Shown here: piece after piece, positions 1-8,170 of the stretch
Position numbering within the stretch: the stretch's first letter is position 1
Layout of the letters: every line of letters starts with the position of its first letter
Assembly (NCBI GenBank): GCA_902779745.1
Contig: CACZCT010000011.1
Location: 1 to 43,321, forward strand
Source of the DNA: an uncultured Prevotellaceae bacterium
Lineage (GTDB): Bacteria; Bacteroidota; Bacteroidia; Bacteroidales; Bacteroidaceae
Length of the DNA: 43,321 nt
Direction of reading: 5' to 3'
Notes under the pieces: model-generated
What the model saw: the letters and a program-made list of their open reading frames with translations, nothing else
The model's database searches: none
Told to the model about the DNA's origin: nothing
Made by a program: the position numbers and the translations under genes

Positions 1-653
1 TGGAGGCATACAGCCGTCCGCGTACCAATGGTGTGATCGCCATCAATATCAACGAGGGCGATAAGGTGGTAGGCGTCCGTCTGACTAACGGTAAGAATGA
101 ATTACTGCTTGCTAACCGTAATGGTCGTGCCGTCCGTTTCCATGAAAATCAGGTTCGTGCCATGGGACGTGTTTCAACCGGAGTCATCGGTATGCGTCTT
201 GACGGTGGTGACGATGAGGTCATCGGCATGGTCTGCGTAAACGATCCGCAACAGGAGACCATCATGGTCGTATCAGAAAACGGCTATGGTAAGCGCTCAG
301 AGGTGGAGGACTACCGTAAGACAGCGCGTGGCACGAAGGGCGTGAAGACCCTTGCCGTGACGGAGAAGACTGGTCGCCTGGTTGCTATCAAGGTGGTGAC
401 TGACGAGAACGACCTTATGATTATCAATAAGAGTGGAATCCTGATTCGTCTGAAGGTGGCTGATGTCCGTGTCATGGGACGTGCCACACAGGGTGTCCGC
501 CTCATCAATCTCATGAAGAAGAACGATGTCATCGCCAGCGTCTGCAAGGTGATGAGCAGTCAGGACGAGGATGTGGAATACTCTGATAACTCCGAGGTCT
601 CCGAGGTCTCCGAGAACTCCGAGGTCTCCGATAACTCTGAGAATAAAGAATAA
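1..653 (+). CDS. gyrA: DNA gyrase subunit A, C-terminal part (5' end outside window)
   Basis: This is the C-terminal DNA-wrapping beta-pinwheel of GyrA, open at the left edge; the frame is already running at base 3. Repeated blade signatures are visible: GRAVRFHENQVRAMGR, then YRKTARGTKGVKT (GyrA-box-like, K/R and G rich), then a third blade ending RVMGRATQGVRLINL. The breakage-reunion domain is outside the window. After the last blade the protein ends in an acidic Ser/Glu tail with a tripeptide period (SEV/SEN), encoded by seven 9-nt DNA repeats (see 581-643). GyrA tails are known to vary and to modulate supercoiling in other bacteria; whether this one does is unknown. Identification as GyrA rather than ParC rests on the blade motifs and on the TPR gene that follows, an order I recall from Bacteroides. 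Confidence 0.93.
   Translation, partial: EAYSRPRTNGVIAININEGDKVVGVRLTNGKNELLLANRNGRAVRFHENQVRAMGRVSTGVIGMRLDGGDDEVIGMVCVNDPQQETIMVVSENGYGKRSEVEDYRKTARGTKGVKTLAVTEKTGRLVAIKVVTDENDLMIINKSGILIRLKVADVRVMGRATQGVRLINLMKKNDVIASVCKVMSSQDEDVEYSDNSEVSEVSENSEVSDNSENKE
581..643 (+). repeat. Seven 9-nt tandem repeats (CTCCGAGNN) in gyrA 3' end
   Basis: Seven consecutive 9-nt units start at 581, 590, 599, 608, 617, 626 and 635. The core is CTCCGAG, with CTCTGAT, CTCCGAT and CTCTGAG variants, followed by GT or AA. The array ends three codons before the gyrA stop and encodes the Ser-Glu-Val/Asn tail. The core CTCNGAG is its own reverse complement apart from the middle base. The same unit recurs in the GlmM-type gene and in trmB. 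Confidence 0.9.
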
Positions 654-678
654 AACGTTTAACCAATATTAAAAGCTT

Positions 679-1890
679 ATGAAAAAAGTAATGATGATGG
701 CATTGGCACTGATAGCAAGTGCTACAGCCTTTGCCGGTGACAGTGACGCCTTGAAGGCAATCAAGAAGGCAAAGACCTATGCCGAGGCAGCACAGATGAT
801 TAAGACTGCTCAACTTGCCAATGATGAGGAGCGTGCCGCTGCATACAATAAACTGGTAGACCTTGCCATGGATAAGGTGAGCAAGGAGACGGGTACAATT
901 GCTGAGAACCAGGCTGCTGCTCAATTGGGTACTGGTAAGGTATCGCCTGTTGACACCCTCGGACTGGCTGACGCTATCTGCAATGCTATCGATGCCGCTA
1001 TTGAGTGTAACAAGTACGACCAGCTTCCCAATGCCAAGGGTAAGGTGAAGCCGCAGTTTGCTGAGAAGAATGCCCAGCGTCTATGGTCCATCCGTGCCCA
1101 TTTGGTGAACATCGGACAGGATGAGGCTCAGAAGGGTAATAGCGCTGCTGTCCTGAAGTACTGGGGTGCTTTCCTCGATTCTGCAACTGATCCTTTATTT
1201 GCTTCACAGAATCACGAGGCAGAGAAGGGATATATCGGACAGGTGGCTTATTACACTGGACGCTATGCCTTTGATGCTAAGGACTTGGATCGTGCCAATA
1301 AGTATTTCGATATTGCCATGCAGGATCCTGAGCAGAAGAAAGATGCTTTGAACTTCAAGATTTTTGCCGCAGGCAGCAACTTGAAGAGCAAGGCGGACTC
1401 CCTGCAGTTTATCGATCAGTTGAAGGGACTCTATGCCAACGATCCTGAGAACGATGTCATCCTCGACAAGCTGTTCTCTATGTATGACGGTTTGAAGGAC
1501 AAGGCTGCCCAGACAGCTCTGCTTGACAACCACCTCGCCAAGTATCCTAACAGCTTCGCTGCTCTTGCCAACAAGGGTATGATGGCGATTGCCGAGAATA
1601 ACGCAGAGGAGGGTGCAGCATGGCTCCGTAAGGCTGCTGCCGCAAATCCTGAGAACGCCGTTATCCAGACTTATCTTGGAACCTGTCTGAGTGTACAGGC
1701 TGGTACTGTTGACGATGCTGCCAAGCGTAAAGAACTCTATCGTGAGGCTGTCGAGGCTCTCGACAAGGCAAAGGAACTTGACCCCACCAAGACTCAGGCT
1801 AACTGGGGCTACAACCGCTATCAGGCATACTACGGACTCTATGGTGCTGATGCTCCTGAGACCAAGGCAGCCGAGGCTGACAGTCATTAA
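679..1890 (+). CDS. Secreted tetratricopeptide-repeat protein
   Basis: A 403-residue protein with a Sec signal peptide (basic MKK, hydrophobic core, probable cleavage after ATAFA at about residue 19). The mature part is alanine-rich and helical throughout, with TPR-like spacing. The clearest units lie at about residues 285-375: FAALANKGMMAIAENN, GAAWLRKAAAANPENAVIQ and EAVEALDKAKELDPTKTQ. It probably acts as a periplasmic protein-interaction scaffold; no catalytic motif is seen. It follows gyrA by 25 nt with no promoter visible between them and ends just before a strong terminator, so it may be cotranscribed with gyrA. The partner and the exact role cannot be told from sequence. Confidence 0.85.
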   Translation: MKKVMMMALALIASATAFAGDSDALKAIKKAKTYAEAAQMIKTAQLANDEERAAAYNKLVDLAMDKVSKETGTIAENQAAAQLGTGKVSPVDTLGLADAICNAIDAAIECNKYDQLPNAKGKVKPQFAEKNAQRLWSIRAHLVNIGQDEAQKGNSAAVLKYWGAFLDSATDPLFASQNHEAEKGYIGQVAYYTGRYAFDAKDLDRANKYFDIAMQDPEQKKDALNFKIFAAGSNLKSKADSLQFIDQLKGLYANDPENDVILDKLFSMYDGLKDKAAQTALLDNHLAKYPNSFAALANKGMMAIAENNAEEGAAWLRKAAAANPENAVIQTYLGTCLSVQAGTVDDAAKRKELYREAVEALDKAKELDPTKTQANWGYNRYQAYYGLYGADAPETKAAEADSH

Positions 1891-1904
1891 TCTGTCGGAC
1901 GAAT

Positions 1905-1947
1905 AAAAATAGTCCTGTGAGTCGTTATGATTCACAGGACTATTTTT
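1905..1947 (+). terminator. Strong intrinsic terminator after the gyrA-TPR unit
   Basis: A perfect 16-bp stem (1905-1920 paired with 1932-1947) closes an 11-nt loop. The core is GTCCTGTGA/TCACAGGAC, flanked by A5 on the left and T5 on the right, so it reads as a rho-independent terminator on either strand. It lies 15 nt after the TPR stop codon and about 40 nt before the thrS promoter. Confidence 0.88.
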
Positions 1948-1988
1948 ATTTGCCATGGGGGTAAAAAGAACAAAGAAAAGCGTAAATA

Positions 1989-2020
1989 TTTGATAGTCTC
2001 ATTTATTATTAGTAACTTTG
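1989..2020 (+). promoter_or_regulatory. Bacteroidetes-type promoter for thrS
   Basis: A -33 element TTTG (1989-1992) and a -7 element TAACTTTG (2013-2020) are separated by 20 nt, matching the Bacteroidetes primary-sigma consensus TTTG-N19-21-TAnnTTTG. The predicted transcript start is about 2026, which leaves a leader of roughly 28 nt before the thrS ATG. Confidence 0.82.
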
Positions 2021-2053
2021 CAGACGATTTAAACTTAAACATATATTGTAGAT

Positions 2054-3997
2054 ATGATTCAGATTACTTTTCCGGACGGTTCTGTTCGCTCGTATGAGCA
2101 GGGTGTTACCGGACTTCAGATTGCTGAGAGTATCTCACCGGCTCTGGCACGCAGCGTGATTGCCTGTGGTGTGAATGGTGAGACCGTAGAGTTGAATCGT
2201 CCTATCAACGAGAATGCGACGATTGAACTTTACAAGTTTGACGACGAGCAGGGTAAGCATACCTTCTGGCACACATCGGCACACTTGTTGGCTGAAGCAC
2301 TGCAGGAGTTGTATCCTGGCATCCAGTTTGGTTTCGGACCTGCCGTTGAGAATGGTTTCTTCTATGACGTCTTGCTGCCTAACGGTGAGATGATCAAGGA
2401 GAGCGATTTCCCGAAGATTGAGGATAAGATGCGTGAACTCGCCTCGAAGAAAGAGCCTGTTGTTCGCAAAGAGGTGGCTAAGGCAGATGCACTAAAGGAG
2501 TTTGCTGCCGACGGTCAGACGTATAAATGCGAGCATATTGACCAGGACTTGGAGGATGGCAGTATCACAACCTATACACAAGGTAACTTTACCGACCTTT
2601 GCCGTGGTCCGCACTTGATGGATACAGGTGAGATCAAGGCTGTGAAGTTGACGAGTGTCGCTGGTGCTTTCTGGCGTGGTGACGCTACTCGTGAGCAGAT
2701 GCAGCGTCTGTATGGTATCTCCTTCCCGAAGAAGAAGATGCTGGACGAGTATCTGGTGATGTTGGAAGAGGCGAAGAAACGCGACCATCGTAAGATTGGT
2801 AAAGAGATGGAGTTGTTTATGTTTTCCGACAAAGTAGGCAAGGGTCTGCCTATCTGGTTGCCGAAAGGTACCGAGTTGCGTCTCCGTCTGCAAGACCACT
2901 TGCGTAAAGTGCAGAAAAGGTTTGGATATCAAGAGGTTATCACACCGCATATCGGTTCGAAGAATCTCTATATTACCAGCGGACACTATGCCCACTATGG
3001 CAAAGATTCTTTCCAGCCTATCCATACCCCTGAGGAGGACGAAGAGTACATGCTGAAGCCGATGAACTGTCCTCACCACTGTGAGATATTCGCATGGAAG
3101 CCCCGTTCATACCGTGACCTGCCCTTGCGTATCGCTGAGTTCGGAACGGTTTATCGCTATGAGCAGAGTGGTGAGTTACATGGATTGACTCGTGTTCGTT
3201 CATTTACGCAGGACGATGCCCATCTGTTCTGTCGTCCAGACCAGGTAAAGCAGGAGTTCCTGAATGTGATGGATATCATCGGAATCGTGCTGAGTGCTTT
3301 CGGTTTCAACTTTGAAGCACAGATTTCTCTTCGTGATCCTAACGACCACGAGAAATATGTTGGTACGGATGAAGACTGGGCATTGGCTGAGAAGGCTATC
3401 GTTGAGGCCTGTGAAGAAAAAGGTTTGCCTGCTAAGGTAGAATATGGTGAGGCTGCCTTCTATGGTCCTAAGCTCGACTTCATGATCAAGGACGCTATTG
3501 GCCGCCGTTGGCAGTTGGGTACCATTCAGGTAGACTACAACCTGCCGAAGCGTTTCCAACTCGAATATACCGACGAGGACAACCAGAAGAAGACGCCTGT
3601 GATGATTCACCGTGCACCGTTTGGAAGTATGGAGCGTTTCTGTGCTGTGCTTATCGAGCATACCAGTGGACACTTCCCCTTGTGGCTCACACCTGATCAG
3701 GTTGCCATCCTTCCGCTGTCGGAGAAGTATAACGACTATGCCAAAGAGGTGGCTAAGAAGTTCGACCTTGGAGGCGTTCGTCCTACTATTGACCTGCGTA
3801 ATGAGAAACTCGGTCGTAAGATTCGCGATAATGAGTTGAAGCGTATTCCTTATATGGTGATTGTAGGTGAGAAAGAACAGGTAGACGGTACTGTTGCCGT
3901 TCGTCCACAGGGTGGTGGTGAGCAGAAGGTGATGACTATCCAGGAGTTCATCGACCATATCAATGCCGAAGTAGCAGAAATGACAAAAGAATTTTAG
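2054..3997 (+). CDS. thrS: Threonyl-tRNA synthetase
   Basis: Class II aminoacyl-tRNA synthetase that charges tRNA-Thr in the cytoplasm; 647 residues, full length for the family. Domains in order are an N-terminal TGS domain (about 1-60), the editing domain with HTSAH at 73-77, the catalytic core and the C-terminal anticodon-binding domain (from about 545). The catalytic zinc ligands align as Cys339 (MNCPHH), His390 (FTQDDAH) and His519 ([13 protein letters not shown]). Motif 2 is seen as [16 protein letters not shown]. It has its own TTTG/TAACTTTG promoter and a 2-nt gap to the next gene, so it probably heads an operon. The usual neighbours infC-rpmI-rplT do not follow here. Confidence 0.97.
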   Translation: MIQITFPDGSVRSYEQGVTGLQIAESISPALARSVIACGVNGETVELNRPINENATIELYKFDDEQGKHTFWHTSAHLLAEALQELYPGIQFGFGPAVENGFFYDVLLPNGEMIKESDFPKIEDKMRELASKKEPVVRKEVAKADALKEFAADGQTYKCEHIDQDLEDGSITTYTQGNFTDLCRGPHLMDTGEIKAVKLTSVAGAFWRGDATREQMQRLYGISFPKKKMLDEYLVMLEEAKKRDHRKIGKEMELFMFSDKVGKGLPIWLPKGTELRLRLQDHLRKVQKRFGYQEVITPHIGSKNLYITSGHYAHYGKDSFQPIHTPEEDEEYMLKPMNCPHHCEIFAWKPRSYRDLPLRIAEFGTVYRYEQSGELHGLTRVRSFTQDDAHLFCRPDQVKQEFLNVMDIIGIVLSAFGFNFEAQISLRDPNDHEKYVGTDEDWALAEKAIVEACEEKGLPAKVEYGEAAFYGPKLDFMIKDAIGRRWQLGTIQVDYNLPKRFQLEYTDEDNQKKTPVMIHRAPFGSMERFCAVLIEHTSGHFPLWLTPDQVAILPLSEKYNDYAKEVAKKFDLGGVRPTIDLRNEKLGRKIRDNELKRIPYMVIVGEKEQVDGTVAVRPQGGGEQKVMTIQEFIDHINAEVAEMTKEF

Positions 3998-3999
3998 AT

Positions 4000-4941
4000 A
4001 TGAAACCAACATTATTTCTCCTTGCTGCTGGTATGGGAAGCCGCTATGGCGGTTTGAAGCAGCTTGACGGACTGGGTCCCAATGGTGAGACCATCATGGA
4101 CTATAGTATCTACGATGCCATTCAGGCAGGTTTTGGTAAGATTGTCTGGGTCATCCGTAAGGACTTCGAGGAGCAGTTCCGTACACAGATTCTTGCGAAA
4201 TATGAGGGACATATCCCCTGTGAACTGTGCTTCCAAGGTATCGATGCACTGCCCGAAGGTTTCAAAGTACCTGAGGGACGTGTAAAACCTTGGGGTACTA
4301 ACCACGCTGTACTGATGGGTAAGGACGTTATCAAGGAACCGTTCTGCGTCATCAACTGCGACGATTTCTACAACCGTGATGCCTTTATGGTCATTGGCAA
4401 GTACTTGTCAGAACTGCCCGAAGGAGCCAAGAACAAGTATGCAATGGTTGGTTTCCGCGTAGGTAACACCCTGAGTGAGAACGGTACCGTGGCTCGTGGT
4501 ATCTGTACGAAGAACGACAAAGGACATCTGACAGACGTCGTAGAGCGCACGGAAATCGTACGTTGTGCCGAGGACGGCTCCAATGCAGGTGCTTCTAATG
4601 AGCCTATCCGCTATAAGGACGAGACAGGCAAATGGGTAGTGGTAGACGACAACACCCCTGTCTCCATGAATATGTGGGGCTTCACGCCAGACTATTTCGA
4701 ATATTCCGAGGCATACTTCAAGGAGTTCTTGAGTGACCCGAAGAATATGGAGAACCTAAAGGCGGAGTTCTTTATCCCGTTGATGGTCAACAAACTCATT
4801 ACAGAGGGTACGGCTACTTGTGAGGTACTCGATACCACCTCTAAGTGGTTTGGTGTGACTTATGCCGCAGATCGTGAGGATACCGTGAAGCGTATCCAAC
4901 AGTTGGTGGATGAGGGCGTCTATCCGAATAAGTTATTCTGA
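4000..4941 (+). CDS. Sugar-phosphate nucleotidyltransferase family protein
   Basis: A 313-residue protein with the nucleotidyltransferase signature at the N-terminus: LLAAGMGSRYGGLKQ (residues 6-20), the G-rich loop that binds the nucleotide and phosphates. A metal-binding acidic motif INCDDFYN follows at about residue 112. The fold is that of GlmU/RmlA-type NTP:sugar-1-phosphate transferases, but no acetyltransferase or hexapeptide domain is attached, so it is a single-domain enzyme of unknown sugar specificity. It starts 2 nt after the thrS stop and its stop codon overlaps the next start (TGATG), so it is cotranscribed with thrS and the DHH protein. I would not assign it to the dTDP-sugar route further along. 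Confidence 0.82.
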   Translation: MKPTLFLLAAGMGSRYGGLKQLDGLGPNGETIMDYSIYDAIQAGFGKIVWVIRKDFEEQFRTQILAKYEGHIPCELCFQGIDALPEGFKVPEGRVKPWGTNHAVLMGKDVIKEPFCVINCDDFYNRDAFMVIGKYLSELPEGAKNKYAMVGFRVGNTLSENGTVARGICTKNDKGHLTDVVERTEIVRCAEDGSNAGASNEPIRYKDETGKWVVVDDNTPVSMNMWGFTPDYFEYSEAYFKEFLSDPKNMENLKAEFFIPLMVNKLITEGTATCEVLDTTSKWFGVTYAADREDTVKRIQQLVDEGVYPNKLF

Positions 4942-5975
4942 TGCTGGAAGATATTATGACAGAAGGGGAGTGCAGTCAACTGCGCTCCCTTATCAATACC
5001 GCAGAGACCATTGTGTTGTGTTGCCATGTGAATGCAGATGGTGATGCACTGGGTTCGATGCTGGGCCTTGCCGATGTGTTGAAGGGAATGGGAAAGGAAC
5101 CGTTGGTAGTAGCCCCGGACCAATATCCCGACTACCTGAAATGGTTGCCTAACTCTGAAAAGATTGTGCGTTATGACAAACGCAGGGATTATGTCAATAT
5201 GGTATTGAAGATTGCTGATCTGATATTCTGTCTTGATTTCAATATCCTGTCCCGGACGGATGCGATGGCTAAAGTTATTGAAGATTCGCCAGCGAAGAAA
5301 ATTCTTATCGACCATCATCTGGATCCCAGTGTGGATGCAATACTGACCATCTCACATCCAGAGATGTCATCCACTTGTGAACTTCTGTTCCGTATTGTCT
5401 GGCAGATGGGACTATTCCCCAGTCAGACTAGTCATTTTGCAGTACCTGTCTATTGTGGTATGATGACAGATACAGGCGGTTTCACATATAATTCCTCTGC
5501 CCCTGATATCTATTTCATCATCAGCCAGTTACTGACCAAGCGAATCGACAAGGACAAGATATACCGTAACGTATACCATAATTATAGTGAGCACCGTATC
5601 CGTATGGTGGGCTATGTGCTCTGCCATAAACTTGTGGTCGATGAGAAGCGGCATGCCGCCTTCTATACACTGACCCGTGAGGACCTCCAACGTTTCCATT
5701 TCATCAAGGGAGATGCTGAGGGACTGGTCAATATGCCTTTACAGATTAAGGGACTGAAACTGAGTATCTCACTGCGTGAGGATACGGAGCGTGATAGGAT
5801 GATATGGGTAAGTCTGCGGTCTGTAGACGACTTCCCCTGCAACAAGATGGCAGAGGAATTCTTCAATGGTGGCGGACATTTGAATGCCTCAGGCGGTAAG
5901 CTCCAATGTACGATGGAGGAGGCTATAGAGATAGTCAAACAAGCCATCCTTCATTTTGAAGACACGTTAAAGTAG
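4941..5975 (+). CDS. nrnA: DHH-family phosphoesterase (NrnA-like oligoribonuclease / pAp phosphatase)
   Basis: A 344-residue DHH/DHHA1 protein. Metal-binding motifs are in order: HVNADGDALGS (His29, Asp33, Asp35), the motif II aspartate in FCLDFN, IDHH (Asp124-His125-His126) and MMTDTGG. The C-terminal DHHA1 domain carries GGGHLNASGG, the substrate-binding loop. NrnA-type enzymes degrade nano-RNAs of 2-5 nt and dephosphorylate pAp in the cytoplasm. Bacteria of this group lack the classical Orn, which fits the role. Its start overlaps the previous stop by 1 nt (TGATG), implying translational coupling. Whether the main substrate is oligoribonucleotide, pAp or cyclic dinucleotide breakdown products cannot be told from sequence. 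Confidence 0.88.
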   Translation: MLEDIMTEGECSQLRSLINTAETIVLCCHVNADGDALGSMLGLADVLKGMGKEPLVVAPDQYPDYLKWLPNSEKIVRYDKRRDYVNMVLKIADLIFCLDFNILSRTDAMAKVIEDSPAKKILIDHHLDPSVDAILTISHPEMSSTCELLFRIVWQMGLFPSQTSHFAVPVYCGMMTDTGGFTYNSSAPDIYFIISQLLTKRIDKDKIYRNVYHNYSEHRIRMVGYVLCHKLVVDEKRHAAFYTLTREDLQRFHFIKGDAEGLVNMPLQIKGLKLSISLREDTERDRMIWVSLRSVDDFPCNKMAEEFFNGGGHLNASGGKLQCTMEEAIEIVKQAILHFEDTLK

Positions 5976-6007
5976 CCTAATATTGCAGATAATTGGTAAT
6001 TTATTTG

Positions 6008-6015
6008 TAAATTTG
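6008..6015 (+). promoter_or_regulatory. Probable -7 element for the DUF4827 gene
   Basis: TAAATTTG followed by GC matches the Bacteroidetes -7 box and lies 26 nt before the ATG at 6042. No good TTTG lies at 19-21 nt spacing (ATTG at 5982-5985 is 22 nt away), so it is a partial match. Confidence 0.5.
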
Positions 6016-6041
6016 CGCCCGAAATCAAAAGGAAGAGTAAT

Positions 6042-6704
6042 ATGAAGAAAATATATAGTCTGCTATTATTGCTTTGCGCCATCTTGTTTCTGACCAGTTG
6101 TAATAAAGGTGAGACTTATTCTGACTTGAAAGAAGCGGAGCGTGATGCCATCAACCGTTTTATTTCTAAGAAAGGCATCACGGTGATTGATGAGGAAAAG
6201 TTTGCTTCTCAAAATGAAACGACTGATCTCGATAAGAATGAGTTTGTCTACCTGAATAAGAGTGGCGTTTACATGCAGATTGTCCGTAAGGGCTGTGGTG
6301 AGAAAGTGAAGGATGGAGAATCTTTGGAGATTCTCTGTCGTTTCTCGGAATATAATATCAAGGAGGATGTGCTGTTGGTAAGAAATGATATTCCGTATTA
6401 TGTGGTTGTTTCAAATACGCTCTATGATTATTCCAGTGCTCCTGATAAGATGAGCGTTGAGCGTATGGGTAGCAGTTTTACAGGGTCTTTTGTTAGTGGT
6501 GCTATGAGTTTATATCATACTTCCGCTGCTGTTCCTGCCGGATGGCTGGTACCATTACTGTATGTGAATGTGGGTCGTTATGTCAACGATGGTGACGAGA
6601 TAGCAAAGGTACGTCTGATCGTTCCCCATTCTCAGGGCTCGGCAGATGCCTCAGCCAGTGTCTATCCCTGTTATTATGAGCTTACATACGAAAGAGATTA
6701 TTAA
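6042..6704 (+). CDS. DUF4827 family lipoprotein
   Basis: A 220-residue lipoprotein: basic MKK, hydrophobic stretch, and lipobox LTSC with Cys20 as the lipidation site. The body resembles DUF4827, a Bacteroidetes-only family that, as I recall, has an FKBP-like fold. Recognisable conserved text is RDAINRFISKKGI, followed by a strongly beta segment. No peptidyl-prolyl isomerase active site can be confirmed by eye. It sits between the DHH phosphoesterase and the GlmM-type gene, an order I recall from Bacteroides. It ends 10 nt before the next start, so the two are probably cotranscribed. Function unknown; envelope location is inferred from the lipobox. Confidence 0.8.
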   Translation: MKKIYSLLLLLCAILFLTSCNKGETYSDLKEAERDAINRFISKKGITVIDEEKFASQNETTDLDKNEFVYLNKSGVYMQIVRKGCGEKVKDGESLEILCRFSEYNIKEDVLLVRNDIPYYVVVSNTLYDYSSAPDKMSVERMGSSFTGSFVSGAMSLYHTSAAVPAGWLVPLLYVNVGRYVNDGDEIAKVRLIVPHSQGSADASASVYPCYYELTYERDY

Positions 6705-6714
6705 AAAAGATAAC

Positions 6715-8127
6715 ATGACACTTATTAAATCAATTTCCGGTATCCGTGGAACGATAGGAGGTTCTACGGGCGATACCTTGAATCCACTTGATATCGTCAA
6801 GTTCACAACGGCATACGCCCAGTTTATCCGTCGTGAGCGTAAAGGTTCCTCCAATAAGATTGTGGTAGGACGTGATGCCCGTATCTCTGGTGAGATGGTG
6901 AAGAACGTTGTTTGCGGTACGTTGATGGGAGTGGGGTATGATGTGATTGACATCGGACTTGCCACCACACCGACGACAGAACTTGCTGTACGGATGGCAG
7001 GTGCTGATGGCGGTATCATCATTACGGCTTCTCATAACCCCCGTCAGTGGAATGCCCTGAAACTGCTGAACAGTGAGGGTGAGTTCCTGACAGCTGCTGA
7101 TGGTGCCATCGTGCTTGCCATAGCAGAGCGCGAGAAATTTGAATATGCCGATGTGGATCATCTGGGACATTATATTGAAGACAACACCTTTGATGCCCGT
7201 CATATCGAGAGTGTCCTGCAACTGAAACTGGTTGATGTAGAGGCTGTTAAGAAGGCTGGTTTCAAAGTCTGTGTCGATACCATCAATAGTGTGGGCGGTA
7301 TCATCCTGCCTAAGCTCTTGGAGCAGTTAGGTGTGGAGTACACTATCCTGAACGGGGAGGCTACAGGCGACTTCGCTCATAACCCGGAGCCCTTGGAGAA
7401 GAACCTACAGGGGATCATGGACGAGATGAAGACGGGAAAGTATGATCTGGGTATCGTTGTTGACCCGGATGTTGACCGCCTTGCTTTTATCTGTGAAAAT
7501 GGAAAAATGTTCGGCGAGGAATATACTCTGGTCAGCGTAGCTGATTATGTGTTGAGTGCTCAGAGTACTCAGAGTCCTCGGAGTTCTCTGAATACTGTCA
7601 GTAACCTGAGCAGTACCCGTGCTTTGCGCGACATCACCGAGAAACATGGTGGAACGTATGCCGCTGCCGCTGTTGGTGAGGTGAATGTCACGACGAAGAT
7701 GAAAGAGGTGAATGCTGTCATCGGTGGTGAGGGAAATGGTGGAGTAATCTATCCTGAGAGCCATTACGGACGTGATGCCTTGGTAGGTATCGCCCTGTTC
7801 CTGACATCTCTGGCAAAGAAAGGTTGTAAGGTCAGTGAGTTACGTGCTACCTTCCCCGACTATCAGATAGCCAAGAATCGTATTGACCTGACTCCTGAAA
7901 CTGATGTGGATGCCATCCTCGTGAAGGTGAAAGAGATGTTTGCCGCTGATGCTTCTGCACAGGTGAATGACATCGACGGTGTAAAGATAGACTTCCCCGA
8001 CAAGTGGGTACACTTACGTAAGTCGAATACGGAACCGATTATCCGTGTCTATAGCGAGGCTGCCACGATGGAAGAGGCTGATGCTATCGGCAAGAAACTC
8101 ATGCAAGTGGTTTACGACATGCAATAA
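6715..8127 (+). CDS. glmM: Phosphoglucosamine mutase-type phosphohexomutase
   Basis: Alpha-D-phosphohexomutase, 470 residues from the ATG at 6715. This start places SISGIRGT at the N-terminus, as in the family, and avoids overlap with the lipoprotein gene. Active-site elements are TASHNP with phosphoserine Ser106, the metal loop DPDVDR (Asp250, Asp252, Asp254), the sugar loop GEGNGGVIYPE and the phosphate loop RKSNTEP (Arg435). The enzyme interconverts hexosamine or hexose 6- and 1-phosphates for peptidoglycan and LPS precursors; GlmM is the likeliest assignment, but phosphomanno/glucomutase is possible. Oddly, a Ser/Gln/Thr-rich insert of about 10 residues (about 282-293, SAQSTQSPRSSL) lies just before the conserved NTVSNLSSTRAL segment. 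It is encoded by a 9-nt repeat array. Confidence 0.9.
   Translation: MTLIKSISGIRGTIGGSTGDTLNPLDIVKFTTAYAQFIRRERKGSSNKIVVGRDARISGEMVKNVVCGTLMGVGYDVIDIGLATTPTTELAVRMAGADGGIIITASHNPRQWNALKLLNSEGEFLTAADGAIVLAIAEREKFEYADVDHLGHYIEDNTFDARHIESVLQLKLVDVEAVKKAGFKVCVDTINSVGGIILPKLLEQLGVEYTILNGEATGDFAHNPEPLEKNLQGIMDEMKTGKYDLGIVVDPDVDRLAFICENGKMFGEEYTLVSVADYVLSAQSTQSPRSSLNTVSNLSSTRALRDITEKHGGTYAAAAVGEVNVTTKMKEVNAVIGGEGNGGVIYPESHYGRDALVGIALFLTSLAKKGCKVSELRATFPDYQIAKNRIDLTPETDVDAILVKVKEMFAADASAQVNDIDGVKIDFPDKWVHLRKSNTEPIIRVYSEAATMEEADAIGKKLMQVVYDMQ
7559..7603 (+). repeat. 9-nt tandem repeats (CTCNGAGNN) inside the GlmM-type gene
   Basis: Units start at 7559 and 7568 (both CTCAGAG), 7577 (CTCGGAG) and 7586 (CTCTGAA), with a decayed one at 7595. 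The unit is the same as in gyrA and trmB but is read in another codon frame (CT|CNG|AGT), giving Gln/Ser/Thr instead of Ser/Glu. It creates an extra loop in an otherwise conserved enzyme. Confidence 0.8.
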
Positions 8128-8133
8128 AACAAG

Positions 8134-8159
8134 AAGTGCTTCCGAATTTGGAAGCACTT
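8134..8159. terminator. Bidirectional terminator between the GlmM-type gene and trmB
   Basis: A 10-bp stem AAGTGCTTCC (8134-8143) pairs with GGAAGCACTT (8150-8159) around a 6-nt loop. It is followed by a T-rich stretch on the plus strand and by T-rich sequence on the minus strand. It lies between two convergent genes, 6 nt after the GlmM stop and 11 nt from the trmB stop. Confidence 0.8.
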
Positions 8160-8170
8160 TTCTTTTCTCC

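Noticed and set aside
581-643. Possible CRISPR-like array
   Set aside because: Units are 9 nt without spacers and lie inside an open reading frame; no cas genes in the window.
1204-1956. Long minus-strand open frame opposite the TPR gene
   Set aside because: It runs across a strong terminator and lies opposite a clearly coding frame with signal peptide and TPR pattern; no recognisable domain.
2492-3079. Minus-strand 195-aa frame inside thrS (and another at 3200-4012)
   Set aside because: Both mirror the highly conserved thrS coding frame; no start context, no domain.
6646-6714. Upstream extension of the GlmM-type gene to an ATG at 6646
   Set aside because: It would overlap the DUF4827 gene by 59 nt and add residues without family similarity; ATG 6715 gives the normal SISGIRGT start.
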